A stretch of 64,000 nt of DNA from Ophiura sarsii (GCA_035610835.1 CM069458.1:28049449-28113448), one strand, 5' to 3'; numbered from the stretch's first letter, positions 34,283 through 46,983 are shown. Numbers and translations: made by a program. The notes: a model not told the origin generated them from the letters alone.

Positions 34283-34779
34283 AAGTATTAGTAAGTACAC
34301 AGATTGTCATACTACTCATATTCTTTGATCATTTGATAGGTTGTTCTCAAATTTACAGGATTAAGTAGGTGTTCCGATTGCTGGCTCGATTTTCAACTTG
34401 ATGTTTTCTATTCTACATATAGTTTGAGTTGCACAAATCACTGCATTTTGGCCTATAACCATGATAACGTCTTATATTGGAACATATCTTGCGCAAAACA
34501 TAAGAAAAATAGTTTCTTCTGATATCAGAATATTTGTATAGAAAAAAGAAGTTAAAATCATTGGCACATCCATATTAAAGATGACATCAATTTTGCCACC
34601 TCTGTTCGATTATGCAAAGATTCAAGGTCACAAGAAAGTCCTATTTTTGATACACCCTGTATGCAACCATGCACGTTGGCGATCCACATCTTCGTACGGG
34701 TGATCCAATGACTCTCAGGAATGAACATTGTGCTTATAAATACATGATCAGCAAATTATTTTTTCAGCGGGTTTTCTAG
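34283..34779. other. Non-coding, downstream of TMEM64
   Basis: It includes a partial relative (34375-34445, GATTTTCAACTTGATGTTTTC) of the element at 42588-42932, and a solitary mariner-like end GATACACCCTGTATG near 34660. It probably contains the TMEM64 3' UTR, but no polyadenylation signal could be fixed. Confidence 0.5.
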
Positions 34780-35061
34780 TCATCCTGGATTACCACATAA
34801 GGTATCTATTTTAGTCCCTACTTCATTAAGTAACGAGTTATTGTACTGCCACGGTGAGGTAGTATGGTCCAACTGATGACTAGTCGTGCACGGTGGCGAA
34901 TCGTCAATGATGTCGTATGTTGACGTTGACAGCCTCTCCGGTAGCTTTGACATTGTTGTGCCTTCTTCCATGGAGTGACGATGCACGTCTATTGTTAGTT
35001 CGTATAAGTGACGCTGTGCCTTTCGTACTACATAAATGGAGAGCGTTAGGCTTACGCAAGC
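34780..35061 (-). CDS. TMEM64: TMEM64 exon 3
   Basis: The acceptor is TTTTTTTGCAG. 93 codons plus TGA: the last membrane span, a YVVRKAQ motif as in vertebrate TMEM64, then a Ser/Thr-rich cytoplasmic tail ending GNPG. Confidence 0.9.
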   Translation of the reverse strand, partial: ACVSLTLSIYVVRKAQRHLYELTIDVHRHSMEEGTTMSKLPERLSTSTYDIIDDSPPCTTSHQLDHTTSPWQYNNSLLNEVGTKIDTLCGNPG

Positions 35062-38000
35062 CTGCAAAAAAAGCAACATGTAAGAGAAGTTAAGAGCCAT
35101 GAACTTTAAGTAAATACACAATGACCAGTTTGAGATATATGATACAATGTAAATGTTTTCAAAAAAATGAAGACATTTGAAGACAATTTTATCTACAGGC
35201 TGTCCCAAAATGATTAGTACCCATCGATGTTCAAAGTTCAATAATTTTTGTCATCATCAAAACCGATGGGATTAGATCCGTTGTTTTTACGGCATCTTTG
35301 TCATACTGTACTTTTTCATTAGCATTTTAGATAATGAATATCGGATTTATCAAACTCAAGATACACTCCATTATGTAAAAGATGGTGATTTCACCTTTTT
35401 GACAAAGTGCTAAAAAAATGTGTGTGCTATTACAGTTTGTTTGAAAGAAACTTGTGTATTATCATCTCTTGTTTACTCAATATAATCTTGTGTGTCTTTC
35501 TGTTGTAACTGTTATTAGTTATGGGTGTTCAAATCATTAATAATTCTTCTCCTTAATTCAATTTAACGGGTAAAAGAAGTTTGTCACAGTCTTGAGTAAC
35601 CCCATGCATTGTTTTATTTGACAAGTGTTTAGGGACTTCTAAATGAAGTGGTATTTGGTGAATTACCAGTGGCTTAGATTTCATTTTCACATTGAAGAAT
35701 GGATTTCGTGAGGTTAAACACTAAGGGACTATACCATATTGAGCAAGTTTGTAGGAAATTGCATCCCAATATGAAAAGAAGTCTAAACTGCTAATTACCC
35801 ATGACCACGTCTTTACCTGTTTAAATGTCCCTCAAGTTTAGCCTCAAAACTAGCTCATTATAGAAACAAAGCTTGGGGTCGCTCATGCGTGACGATCCAT
35901 TTTTACTCTTCAAATTGAATCAAAATGAAGAAGTATTAATGGTTTGAACAACAAAATGATACAACAGCAGTTTAAAATGGAAAGGAACCAAAGATATTAG
36001 CAGACAAGAGATTAAGAGACTGTATCTTTCAAACAAGCTGTTTAAAAACACGTTTTTTTGCACTTTGCCAAAAAGGTGAAATCACCATGTCTTACACAAT
36101 GGAGTGTAACTTCAATCAAATAAGTCTGATATTCATGATCTAACATTCTAATGAAAGGGTACAGTATAGCTAATATGATAGGAAAACAACGGATCTAATG
36201 TTATTGATTTTGATGATGAAAACATTTATTGAACTTTGGGCATCGATGGGTACTAATCATTTTGGGACAGCCTGTACTCAAGACTCAAAACAAAAATTTC
36301 AAAAACTCGCGTTTATCGCGTTTTGTATCTAAACTCTTCAAATATATGGCGGGAATGTTTCAAAAACGAACACGTGTTTCTGACGTTTACCTGTGCAATG
36401 AAAACCATGAGAGAACCGAAGCTCCAGGTTTGACTCGTGATACTGGATAATGTGTGCATTGTACATCCCATGTATGTATTGAGAACTTGGTTAGGAAATG
36501 AGCCTACCACTGAGGCAACGATGAAGGTACGGACTGGTATCTTTGAAATCTGAAATTGGAATGCAATATCAATGTTAATATAAAAAAATACCGTACAGGT
36601 TAATTAAATGGTACTGAACTTGGAAAAGAGGGTTTTTTTAACCGTGTTTATTTATTTTCATTTATGTTTGACTAGGCCTCTGTTTGTTTTTTGTTTTTGT
36701 TTTGTTTTGTTTTGTTTTGTCTTTTCTTTTCTTTTCTTTTTTGTCTTGGGGCGTTCTGGGTCTTTTTATTGGGAAGGGAAGGGATGGAAAGGGAAGAAAA
36801 GAAAAGAAAAGAACGACAAAACAATTAAAAATCAAAACAAAATAAGCCATATGCGAGACGAATAGGAAAAGGAAATGCTAAATTCAGTATACAATCTATT
36901 TACTCTTAAGCCAGTGTGGCAAATGAGATTGGATCAAGACTATTCTTTTCTCTTGTCCAAGGCTGACAGCAAAATTGTTAACTTTATTTGTTGGAAGTGG
37001 CTCTTTTTACTTCATTCTTTTCTTCCATCTTTTCGAACTTTCATTTCATTCAGCCAGCATGCTTATATAGGCTTTTTAAGCCTGGCCTGAGCATTTTGCT
37101 TGCTTGAGCATGGTCCCTTCAGGACCCAAGCGTGTGTCCGTATGGACCGACCGTGTAAACAAACAAACAAACAAACTTATATAGCTGCACATAGGGCATT
37201 TGCATAATTAGTCATTTTCATACATCTGTTACCACTTGTTGCTATAAAAATCATATTCCATTCTTTTAATTGGTATATAATATGGTGGTTTATAATTTCA
37301 TTTTATACGACCAAGCATTTATGAAAATGAGAAACATTCAGTTGAATCTACACATACACTGCTGTATGTGTATATATATTCAACTAAATGTTTCTCTTTT
37401 ACATTGCTGTATTTATGTATTCATGTAGCGGACGGTTCGGTTGCAACTTAGAGCGAAGTGCTTATATACACACTACTGCAAAGATCCAGTTTGATATTTG
37501 ATGAAGCAGTTTGTTGATATCTTATAAGCCTTACACTTGACAAAAACATAAAACAAAGATGGAAAATGAATACAATTATATTCAATATAATATAAACCCG
37601 TATAAAGCCTATATCTAAAAAAACCGATGATCTTGTTTTAAATATGGCCTTGCTCAGCTGCACCATCTTGCATTTTAATCTCGTCTTAATTAGATTCCAT
37701 CTTTGTCATTGACCGAAAATCCAAATTAATTAAACCTTAACTATACTCACAGCAAATATTCCATTTTGAATTCCAAACGGTATTGGGGTTAATCTGGTAA
37801 CGGCTATGACGCGAAAGGCATGTTCACCTTCAACAACTTGCACGATAGCATGAAAATAACTATTTTGTATTTTCGCTGCCATCCATGTAGATAGCAATGG
37901 TCTGCAAGCAGCGAATGCAAGAGTCGAACCGATGCCCACGCATACTGCAGTCACTATGGTTCCATGTACGAGTCCAAATCGGAACCCGGCAGCCATGTTT

Positions 38001-38293
38001 AAAAATATATACCCTGGTATTACTACTGGCAAAGAAAATATCGTGAAAAATATCAAAAAAAGTAATAAACACACCATGTCATCTGTGCGGTTTAACAGTT
38101 GCATTAGATCTTCCATATAACCGTGAAAAAGAATGAAGGAGATGCAGAGCAGAATTCCTAGGAGTGAACAAGTTGTGAAACGCCATATTCGTGGGTGGTA
38201 GCAGACGACTCGATTGCGTAGCGCGCAAGGCACACAATAATGACTAATTGCTGATGTTGTGTCGTCTGTTTCTATGCCGTTTATGATGGTCAT
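34780..38293 (-). CDS. TMEM64: TMEM64 (TVP38/DedA-like VTT-domain membrane protein), three exons, 327 aa
   Basis: Exons on the - strand are 38293-37751, 36549-36391 and 35061-34780; both introns are GT-AG and phase 0. The product is a polytopic membrane protein of the VTT/DedA (TVP38/TMEM64) family. Exon 1 gives a short cytoplasmic N terminus, a span at about 41-58, another at about 74-93, the VTT core IPGYIFLNMAAGFRFG, and the hallmark VIAVTRLTPIPFGIQN. Exon 2 continues the domain with SFPNQVLNTYMG. Exon 3 supplies the last span (SLTLSIYVVRKAQ) and a hydrophilic tail. Family knowledge: VTT proteins are linked to lipid scrambling or transport in internal membranes, and mammalian TMEM64 to calcium and Wnt signalling. 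The N terminus is shorter than in vertebrates. The start ATG at 38293 has an in-frame TAA 51 bases upstream. Confidence 0.92.
35196..36274. mobile_element. Mariner-like element with long TIRs in TMEM64 intron 2 (1079 bp)
   Basis: The left end CAGGCTGTCCCAAAATGATT and the right end AATCATTTTGGGACAGCCTG are inverse, flanked by TA on both sides (35194-35195, 36275-36276). The inverted homology continues for roughly 220-240 bp, including GGTGATTTCACCTTTTTG against CAAAAAGGTGAAATCACC. No transposase reading frame is evident. The left end lies 135 bases from the exon 3 acceptor and the right end 117 bases from the exon 2 donor. Confidence 0.9.
36391..36549 (-). CDS. TMEM64: TMEM64 exon 2
   Basis: 53 codons between the acceptor CAATTTCAG and the donor GTAAAC. 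It begins ISKIPVRTFIVASVVGSFPN and ends in MVFIAQ. It corresponds to the segment that follows the NAVFS-type motif in vertebrate TMEM64. Confidence 0.88.
36640..36850. repeat. Polypyrimidine/polypurine inverted tract
   Basis: A TTTTGTTTTG / TCTTTTCTTTT run (36690-36740) is followed by its purine inverse GAAAAGAAAAGAAAAG (about 36796-36812), so the strand could fold on itself. It lies in TMEM64 intron 1. The overlapping frames are low complexity. Confidence 0.7.
36870..37170 (+). mobile_element. Probable retroelement 3' end
   Basis: The segment ends in GGACCGACCGTGTAAACAAACAAACAAACAAAC, described here as GACCGTGTAAAC followed by a (CAAA)n tail at about 37155-37174. A simple-repeat 3' tail after a unique segment is typical of LINE or SINE ends. 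No coding motif is certain. Confidence 0.35.
37751..38293 (-). CDS. TMEM64: TMEM64 exon 1
   Basis: Codons 1-181, ending in GGA ATA TTT GCT before the donor GTGAGT (37750-37745). The frame runs on beyond the donor for a few codons and then stops, as expected for intron read-through. Confidence 0.9.
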
Positions 38294-40008
38294 CTCCTCC
38301 CGTAAATTATTTAGACCATCTGCAAATTAGGCAAACGGTCTTAAATGATGTAAAATGTGACAATGAAACCACATTTTAGTTAATCAAATGATTGCGTAAA
38401 CCAGTATCGCCATCGATAGCTGTACAGATGACAGGTGAACTTTGGTCTGTATTGTCATTGTTAGTATCAAATGCAGATAATGATAAAAATCGGTTGTATC
38501 AACTGAAACACGTGACCGCTATTATATTAGTGTACACAACGCTCATGAGTGCATCGGACTTATATGACTTTTGAATTACAGTATTTCTCACTATTTTCTT
38601 TGAGTTCATTTTATGAGTTCCCAATAGTATGTACATTTTATTTCACTCACTCACATTCACTCTATTGAATGCTAACTTTCTCTTTAAATATGTTTGTCTT
38701 TTGTGACGATTGTTTAAGTTGAGGATGTGTTGTGCAGTGATACTATAGTCTACTGCTAGCCCTACGATTGCAGGTGGTGGCGCAATAAAAGGCTACATAA
38801 TACTAGATTTGGGCATACCTAAATATCATACCTGGAAATACTTGTGAAAATCCGCGATCATGTTAGCCTACATAAAGCAATACGAATTCTAAATTTAAAA
38901 ATATTGTGGCCGGTCCCGCCTCCCAAAGAGGAATCTTGGTATTGCGCACGAATACTGTCATATAAATGTCTAAAGGGACATCCGGTGATTTCTAATCATT
39001 TTTTTAAATATTTCCTTCGACGCCAAATAATAGACTTAGAAATTGAGTATGATTCATGAATTCGTTCCAAAACTCGTTCACATGGGAAAACACCTTAAAT
39101 TGACAAAATGTTAAACATATTCTGAAAAATATCCAGAAATTGCAACAATTCAGACAAATTTGTAAAGAGCAAAGCCTAATAGAGCCTACAAGCACACATG
39201 AAGTAATTCGGTCATTTGGCTCGGATATCGAATGATATACCTAGTGCAAATGGTCTGCAAACGTGTTGGAATTCAGTAGATATTGCGCAATAATAAAAGT
39301 CTGGCTAGATTTGTATAGTTACGACGTAGCGGGTACGAAATGTTGCTATTTTTACCCTGATTTTTAAACTTATTTGGTTTTAATTTCCTGACTAACGTCT
39401 TTCAAATTGGATAGAAATTACGTACAACCTCGTAAATCACCCCCTCCCCGAATGATTCCAATCCTCCGAATGATAATCAACCCCCACTTTATAGGACACG
39501 CCACTGTATATGGACGCCTCACTTTTTACGATGGCATAACATTTCTAACCTCGTTTTCAGAGGGCGTCCTTCTGTGTTTACAGATGGTGGTCGTGCACAC
39601 TCAACAGTTTTTAGATAAAATAATCTCGCGTATATGGGATAGTTTAATACCAGACCTAAACCAAAAGAACTGAAACAAAGAAACACTCGAACACACGATA
39701 CGCATAAAAGAGTTTTTGATCATACCATTTCTGGTTGAGAATATTTTATTCTTTATCTTTTTTAAAATGTATTTGTTAAGTTACTTGGATGATCTAGGTA
39801 ATACAATGCATATCGTTCTTAATTCAGTAATTTGCTTTGTAATGCTAATTCGACTTAGATTAGTTGGTAACATGCAAAAGGGTTTATGGAATTTGACAAT
39901 CTTACGGTAAAAGACAAAATCTCTGGATTATGGCTTGGACAAAGTGTTAATCCCACTCTAAAATATTGTTAAGCTCATTTCCTAAGATTGCCAACTTATG
40001 AAGTGCGT
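38294..40008. other. Intergenic, upstream of TMEM64
   Basis: This should include the TMEM64 promoter and any 5' UTR exon. I see no TATA box, GC-rich island or repeat I can define. Confidence 0.45.
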
Positions 40009-40009
40009 A

Positions 40010-40219
40010 AGCGTTAACAAATCATCATACGCCTACCCGATATAGCAACAAGTAAAAATACCAGTGTCCAGTAGTAAGCGTCAGATGTGTATGCAATTAG
40101 CGACGTTACTAAAGACAGGTAATAGTCGCTAATTGAATACACATCTGACGCTTACTACTGAACACTGGTATTTTTATTTGTCGCTGTATCGGGTAGGCGT
40201 ATGATGATTTTTTAACGCT
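40010..40219. mobile_element. Hairpin MITE, about 210 bp
   Basis: Arms at 40021-40105 and 40124-40208 are inverse (ATCATCATACGCCTACCCGA against TCGGGTAGGCGTATGATGAT), with only a handful of mismatches and a central loop of about 18 bases. Pairing continues outward to GCGTTAAC / TTAACGC. A structured transcript is possible, but a foldback transposon is the simpler reading. Confidence 0.8.
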
Positions 40220-41477
40220 GACAGTACTGGGCGGGAGGTAAGAAGAGGCAAAGACCGAGTAGGCCCCATTTGGTTTCTTTTGTCGTAATATAAACATTTC
40301 CAAAGTTAAATGCTGCTCGCACCAGGCATTCACTGTGCTAGTCTCCTTCAAGTGATTCTTGGTTGGTAGTGCATGTGGGTATCAATAATTTCTGATTTTA
40401 CATTGTACCACACTGACTGCCGATATTCCTTACTAGATTACTTGAACTGTAACTCGTCGTTATGCGGTTTTCATACACAAGTGTATCGCAAACCAATAAG
40501 GACACATATATAAATAGTGAATTTGGACTAATCAGCACGTACTGACGGTTGCATTCAATCCTAGATATCCAAGTTAACTAAAACAAATATGAACAATTTA
40601 CATTTTTTTGCACAAACAGTACAATATTTCCTGGCATGGCATTACATAACACTGTAGTACTACATTTTCTTAGAATACATCAAAAACTTTACGACATCAG
40701 TCACTACTGTCTAATAATCATACAATGATCAGCTTTAATAAACACAACATATTTTGTATGTAAACGCGCATGCTAGCTATACGCAAGGTACAAAAACAAT
40801 CGGCACCAGGTCAGCGGCTTATATTTCATACATTGAAGAGGTGGCTAAGCACGCATTGAAGTGGTGGCTAAGCACGCAAGTTTAAATAACAAAAACATAT
40901 TTCAAATATAACGAAATAGGTATACATTTTTGTAGATCATCACTTGTGGAAATTATTATTTCATACATTGTGGATACGATGGGACCAATAGGGTGGTTTT
41001 TTCAAGATCTATTCATGGATCGGAGCAAATCCAACCGCAAATTAAGGTAGTATTTACAGACCAATTTTTCACTTTAAGGTACTTAACATTTTGATTTCCA
41101 TCAGCATATTTTTTGTATACATATTTACTGTCCAGCGTTTATAGATAGAACTGTTTCCACATTAGCGGCTGCCAATTATACCATATGTACTAATACAAAG
41201 CCCACGAAATTCTGTTTATGAAACAAATTACTACCATAATTTTAAATAATGAGTTCAATATAAAGAGACGCTTAATTTTGTTTCCGATTTAGAAACAATG
41301 GCACCAAATAATTAGTTACAAAGGAAGGCTTTTAATATGAGTTTACAAAATAAGTTACTAACTATGATACAATTTCCACATATTAAAAGGTGGACAATTC
41401 TGCAGCCTCACAAAATTATTGTAATAAGGAATAAGACTAAAGCATTTGGCAAGTTGGGCCTCCTACGCCTAAAACAT
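40220..41477. other. Non-coding, no gene seen
   Basis: A short direct duplication GAAGTGGTGGCTAAGCACGC / GAAGAGGTGGCTAAGCACGC lies near 40835-40880. Nothing else is definable. Confidence 0.45.
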
Positions 41478-41572
41478 ACCGTAAATTCCGAGCTATAAGC
41501 AGCACGTCACCTAAACCGCAACTCTCAAACACTGATTGCGTTGCGGCTTATAGCACATATATTACGGTAATT
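41478..41572. mobile_element. Short foldback MITE
   Basis: ACCGTAAATTCCGAGCTATAAGC at the left mirrors GCGGCTTATAGC plus ATTACGGTAA at the right, with a loop of about 40 bases. Ends of the form TACCGTAA...GCTATAAGC are a common animal MITE type. Confidence 0.65.
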
Positions 41573-41670
41573 TACATGTTTACTCTACTAGTCTTTATTA
41601 AAATACAAAGATCCACACACAGCATCGGTTGTTATTTCATCGTACCAATACACCCCCTCCCCCACTCCTA

Positions 41671-41991
41671 CAGGTAATCACCGCCAAACGAGGACCTTGA
41701 CGTGGTACTATCCAAACGAGGACACACCGAACTGGATACACACCGGCAAACCGAGGACAAAATGGCGATTAAAACAATAATGTGTATCACACCTCCAACC
41801 AGACAGTGCACTATCCAACAGAGGTATGTCAGGGGTATCACATGCGAGGACCTCATTTGGATAGCGTTTTTACACTGTTTGCATCATTTTGGACATGTCA
41901 GGAAATCGAAGTCCGTCCTCGGTTGCAGGTATGTCCACGGTTGGACGGTGTGTATTCAAACTAAGATCCGCGATTGACGGTGATTACCTAC
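41671..41991. mobile_element. TIR element, about 320 bp
   Basis: AGGTAATCACCG near 41671 and CGGTGATTACCT near 41979-41990 are inverse. The interior repeats AAACGAGGAC. No transposase is encoded. Confidence 0.6.
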
Positions 41992-42587
41992 GCAACATTA
42001 TTTTGCGTGACTGTTGAGTGCAACGAACATCCTTGGAAATGACACTAGACTTAACACAAGTACAAGTATCAAACGCAACCACAATAATGTATATAAACAA
42101 GATTTGTACTAAGACAAGTGTGTGCACGGCATGTTCATCAGCAATTTCGCCGATTAGTTGCGCTTTTGCTGAGTGTTCTAAAGCGTTCACAGTATTTTCC
42201 TAATATCTACCTCTTAAAAGAGTACCCTATTTCGGTGGTTATTTACAGCTACACAGAGAAAGGACAAGTTCCAGAACAATATAATACAATAGAGGATGAG
42301 TTGATGACTAGCTATATAAAACAAGTTAAGTTTCTTATCTCTCTCATATAATAGTTTTTGTTTCTATAACAATTCTAAAGCTCTATAGGTTGGTTTATTA
42401 TCAAAGTCAGAATCCATTTTATGGTATTCTCAAATATATACTAAAAGAATACGATACTTGCCGCACGCACATTGCATTAAATCAATGTCTTAAATAAATA
42501 CAGGGTAACAAAACAAAGTATGTTAAATAATACAAAATATTACAGGTAAATGCTCCACCTATAAAACTATGGAATAATATCCTTTAA

Positions 42588-42932
42588 AGGTAGATGTTCC
42601 GATTTTCAACTTGAAGTTTTCTATTCTACATGAAAGGTCATCCTTAAAAAAGTCGTGTTCCAAAGTTTGAGTTGCATAGCTCTAATGGTTCTTATTTTAG
42701 ACGCACAAGATGCTGTGAACTGTACCCATTGAGTAGTACACAAACTACATCGGTGGTTACCACCATTCGCGGTAATTCGACGTTATTTCATCGATTTCTC
42801 CGTAATTATACCGATTTAGGCCGTCAAATTTCAGTATGATGATGAGAAAAATACGAGCTTTCATATGACATGAAAATCTCCGTATGTTTGAAATAATTCT
42901 GTGTTACGAAAATGTGATCGGGTCATCTACCT
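42588..42932. mobile_element. TTAA-flanked MITE family 2, copy 1 (345 bp)
   Basis: The ends are AGGTAGATGTTCCGATTTTC and GATCGGGTCATCTACCT, with TTAA at 42584-42587 and 42933-42936. It is about 90 percent or more identical to 56626-56994. No reading frame. Confidence 0.87.
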
Positions 42933-42936
42933 TTAA

Positions 42937-44039
42937 ATAATATGGTTTCACACCATCTCAGACAATCTGTTGGAAGTCAATGGTTTTCTAATGTGCAGAG
43001 ACATGTTACATTAAACATCTTTCAGATAAGTGTTAAGTTGGTCGGCAGCCGAGCGACAGCTATTATTAGATATTTTGAAACCCTAGTAGACTCATAAATA
43101 GCTCCTGGGTTTACACAATGTAAGTCTGTTCAATTTAAGGTGAAAAATAAACAAGTTTTCGTAATGAAAACTCATTGCATGCATTAATGTATTTGACCAA
43201 AAAGTAATGTTGAGTCTAGAAGTGAATGCGATATAGTTAATATAGACCATTCACTCAAATGTGCACCATAACTATGACCTTTAATGATGTTAACTCAATG
43301 CACACTAGCAAATATCAAGTAAAGTCTTGTGATGGTGAATGCCGTATACATGTTATAGACCATTCAGTTAAAAATAAAACATGACTATGACCTTTTATAA
43401 TGTTAACACATTTATAATGGAAAAGGTCAATTTTCCAAGTTGTATGTATGAACTTGAGAACGTCTATACAGTACAATATACAAATCAGTATATACCTTGG
43501 CAGACCAATATTGTGTTGCAAGAAATAGCTACAGACGAATGAAGTACACTGTACATATTATAAAATACGAGATGTGATTTAACAGTATTACACTGGGTGA
43601 GTAAAAAATAACCAAGTGTGCTGACGTACCACACATATACACACATACTTTGTTGATAAAATAAGCACAGATTATTTACATCAGCAAAACCGTCTTAGAG
43701 GATTTCACGCGTGCTTTTTGCCAATAGGCAATAGCAGCGCTATAACAGTCGAGGTAGGTTTATATTTATCACGAGTTTATTAATTAAGGTTGAATTGACA
43801 CATCACTAACGCATCAGTGTGCACATTCATTGCAGGTAACAGATTTATATAAATAACAGGAAATAGGTTTTGCTTCTTGAACCCCTAAAGGTTACACAGC
43901 CAATAGACATGATAGAAGAGCTTTTGTTGATGGTTTGATTTTCTTGTATAGAAAAAAGTCCTGCGGGGGAAAAGATCATTTTATATTTCAATAAAACAGA
44001 AACTAAAGACAAAATGGCATCAGAGGAACGTTGTTAATC
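42937..44039. other. Non-coding, with a short diverged direct repeat
   Basis: AGACCATTCACTCAAA...TATGACCTTT...ATGTTAAC at about 43244-43295 recurs at 43360-43412. No gene seen. Confidence 0.5.
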
Positions 44040-44043
44040 TTAA

Positions 44044-44281
44044 CACTTTCCACGCGGCTATTATTTTTACCATACACAAAACAGATTTTTCAGAAACCTT
44101 TCACAATTTTCAAAGCCTATCTCAAGGATTACTGACCCAATACTAGGCATGTTTGTACTTATGTCAATGCATTTCTCATGGTGATTCTAAATATGTTAAT
44201 GAAATGCAATAATTTTGACATTTTTAAACATTTTGTGAAATTTTGGAATGTCGTCTGCAGCCGCCTGCCGCGTGGAAAGCG
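44044..44281. mobile_element. TTAA-flanked MITE family 3, copy 1 (238 bp)
   Basis: Begins CACTTTCCACGCGGC and ends GCCGCGTGGAAAGCG, with TTAA at 44040-44043 and 44282-44285. A second copy lies at 49364-49599. Confidence 0.88.
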
Positions 44282-44551
44282 TTAAGTATACATGGATGAA
44301 GCTTAAACGTATTGTGTATCAAATTAATATTTCGAGTGATAGCAAAATCTAAACATACGTTAAATGTGATTTTCCGCTTCCTTGAAATCTGTCAAATAAC
44401 ATTCTTAATATCATGGCCTCAAAAATTAATTTAGATATCGGGCAGAACTATGCATCGATGCCCTAGACAATATGAACCCTTCACCCTTTCGTACGCTATG
44501 TACAGTTAATCTTAATTCCACTGCGTATGATGAACTCTTAAAATATTGCAA

Positions 44552-44640
44552 TGTATTTTCCAAAGGCATGCGATTATGTTAAGGTATTTAAAAACACCGT
44601 AACATATTTCCACAATATAACATGCCTTTGGATAATATTT
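44552..44640. repeat. Imperfect stem-loop
   Basis: CCAAAGGCATG pairs with CATGCCTTTGG, and the inner TATGTTA pairs with TAACATA, around a TTTAAAAA centre. It could be a tiny MITE. Confidence 0.55.
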
Positions 44641-44779
44641 CAACGACCATCATAAGTACACGAAAATGACATTTAGGCTTATATTCAATAAGCCATTACG
44701 ACTACATAACCCGTCTAATACTTACAGTACCGTCCCGAACCAAACCAAAATGCATCTATTGTGATGCACTTTATTACAC

Positions 44780-45076
44780 TACAGTCCGTGTCAAAAAGAA
44801 GTTGACCAGGATTGAATATTTTTTACAAGACGACCAACTCTTTGCTTCTCACTTGAACGGATACGTCTAAGGATTTAGCATTTCGTGGACAGCTGCCAAA
44901 ATGGGTTCTTTTATAAACATAGACATAACTCCCGATGGCGATGGGTAATGCCAGTGATTTGGGGTTTTCATGCTCTTTGATGAACACGTACTTCATTTGT
45001 TTTTCAAATTTTGTTTGGCCTTTTTGGAAACAAAATATTCATTCCTGCTGAACTTCTTTTTGTCTCACACCGTAGA
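44780..45076. mobile_element. Decayed TIR element, about 295 bp
   Basis: CTACAGTCCGTGTCAAAAAG then AAGTTGACCAGGATTGAATA at the left is mirrored by TATTCATTCCTGCTGAACTT, then CTTTTTGTCTCACACCGTAG at the right, with several mismatches. Flanking TA on both sides would fit a mariner relative. Confidence 0.6.
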
Positions 45077-46725
45077 TGTAATTGATACAAGACGGCATTA
45101 AAGTACATATTTTCTAGTTCCATGTCAACAACTCATGACATTAAACTATGAATTTTATAGTCCATGGTTTTATGCTGAAGATTGCACAGCAATGTCCAGA
45201 TTCATACCCCTGTGATGTCATCAGCATCATAGATAACAGTCAAGGGTCAGCATAATAAGTCGTGGAATTTGGAAACCTATTCCAGGTTACAGATGATTGA
45301 ATAACATATCAATTTTCACTTTCGACGATCTTGCATTTATATGACGAATTGTACTAAGAAGTTGACTGGAATATTTGATTATCCCGAATTGCAAACATAT
45401 TACGTATAACGTAACAATAAATAATAATACTGGTGTCCTAATTGTCTTAAAATAACCAGCTGGACCCGTTTTTTAAAGTTTGAATACAAATAAATAAAAT
45501 GTACATTCTTTCATGATTGTCAGTGCATATGCAGCTGCAGTGGTCAAAAGAATCTTGACCAGTGAATAAAAATGGTAAAATCTTGGCGAGTTGGGGTCAG
45601 ATTGGCAGATGTATAAAATCGTAATTGTTTATAGTAACATTTAAGGTGGATGAAACCATGAAACCCTATCCATTTACGAAAACGCCCACGGGACTACATG
45701 TCTTCGGAACGTGCTTCATAATATAACATATATCATATTATAATATAATATTGCATTATGATATGCTTACGAAATGCAATAAAAATTCGGATTAAAATTC
45801 AGCAGTCGTTTCATAACGGCGTCTCTATCTCGATCAATTGTCAATTAGATGTGATGTACACGAAGCCGTGCATATAAAATAAAATTAACTCACTAAAAAG
45901 GGTTAGATTATTAACTGCTAACAAACAGTATTTCAAGGTATTAATTGATTTCTTTTAGCAATTAAATCCTAATTTACAAAATAAATAATGCTAGAAGTAC
46001 TTCATATCAAATGCCACTGCCCATCGAATTCAAATGACGATCTGCAAGATAAATAATATCTGAGATATTTATTGACATCTTTAAGGTGTGTGACCCTACC
46101 CCTACACTTTCTCATTAAAACATGAGAATGGGAGATGTGTTTTTTCCAGATCCCTTTTTCGTTGAATAGGAATACCACGTTTTTTTTCTAAAACGTGGTT
46201 TTAATTACCACGCTTGAAGTTCGAATACTATTCTAACGGAACATTTGAAGTAATACTTTTGCTTGTATCACCACTATCATGACTATAGAGTAATGTAACT
46301 AAAATTGTTGACGAAGATGATATTTCTCACGCGCTTTGGGTAGAATAGGATACACATCCAGTCACACACCTTTCAATTGATAAGACTTCTTATGCGGGGT
46401 TTCGAACTTAATCATGGCAAGGAATTACTCATTTTATTTCAAGCTCGAGGAGCTTTAAACCATGCTAACCGAATAGGTTTTTTTAAAAAGAAGAAGAAAA
46501 AACCCTGATATAAATATGGCAAATCGGTTTGGCATTTGGAAGCGTCCCATGTACGGGCAAACTATAAATATCGGTTTTATATTTCAGACTGCATAACTCG
46601 AATACAAAATATGCCCACATTATTATCCACCGTCAATACCATAACTGTCATGTTCGTAACGAGAAGCCAATTAACACATTCACAATTACGGGACATTTGA
46701 TAGGGGTTGAAAGAGCAGCACAAAT
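45077..46725. other. Non-coding, no gene seen
   Basis: It holds an AT-rich palindromic patch (about 45720-45770) and a short hairpin ACCACGTTTTTTTTCTAAAACGTGGT at about 46172-46199 (given as arms ACCACGTTTT / AAAACGTGGT). No gene. Confidence 0.45.
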
Positions 46726-46983
46726 CAGCCCTTTTATTGCAAAAGGATGTATCTTATATGTACTTTCCTAATGATATACTTCCTTTTAACATGGATTGTG
46801 TTAACTTGGTTCAATAATCCTCACTTAGGACAAGGTTGCAACTTGTAAAGACAATAAAAGTAATATACTGCCTTTTACCACTACATGATTTATGGAGAAA
46901 AAAGCTAACTTTGATCATGTTAAAAGGAAGTATACTGTTAGAAAACTACATATAAGATACATTCTTTTGCCATAAAAGGGCTG
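46726..46983. mobile_element. Foldback MITE, 258 bp
   Basis: CAGCCCTTTTATTGCAAAAG mirrors CTTTTGCCATAAAAGGGCTG. The inverse homology continues inward (ATGTATCTTATATGTA against TACATATAAGATACAT; ATACTTCCTTTTAACATG against CATGTTAAAAGGAAGTAT). AAAT lies on both sides (46722-46725, 46984-46987). Confidence 0.75.
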
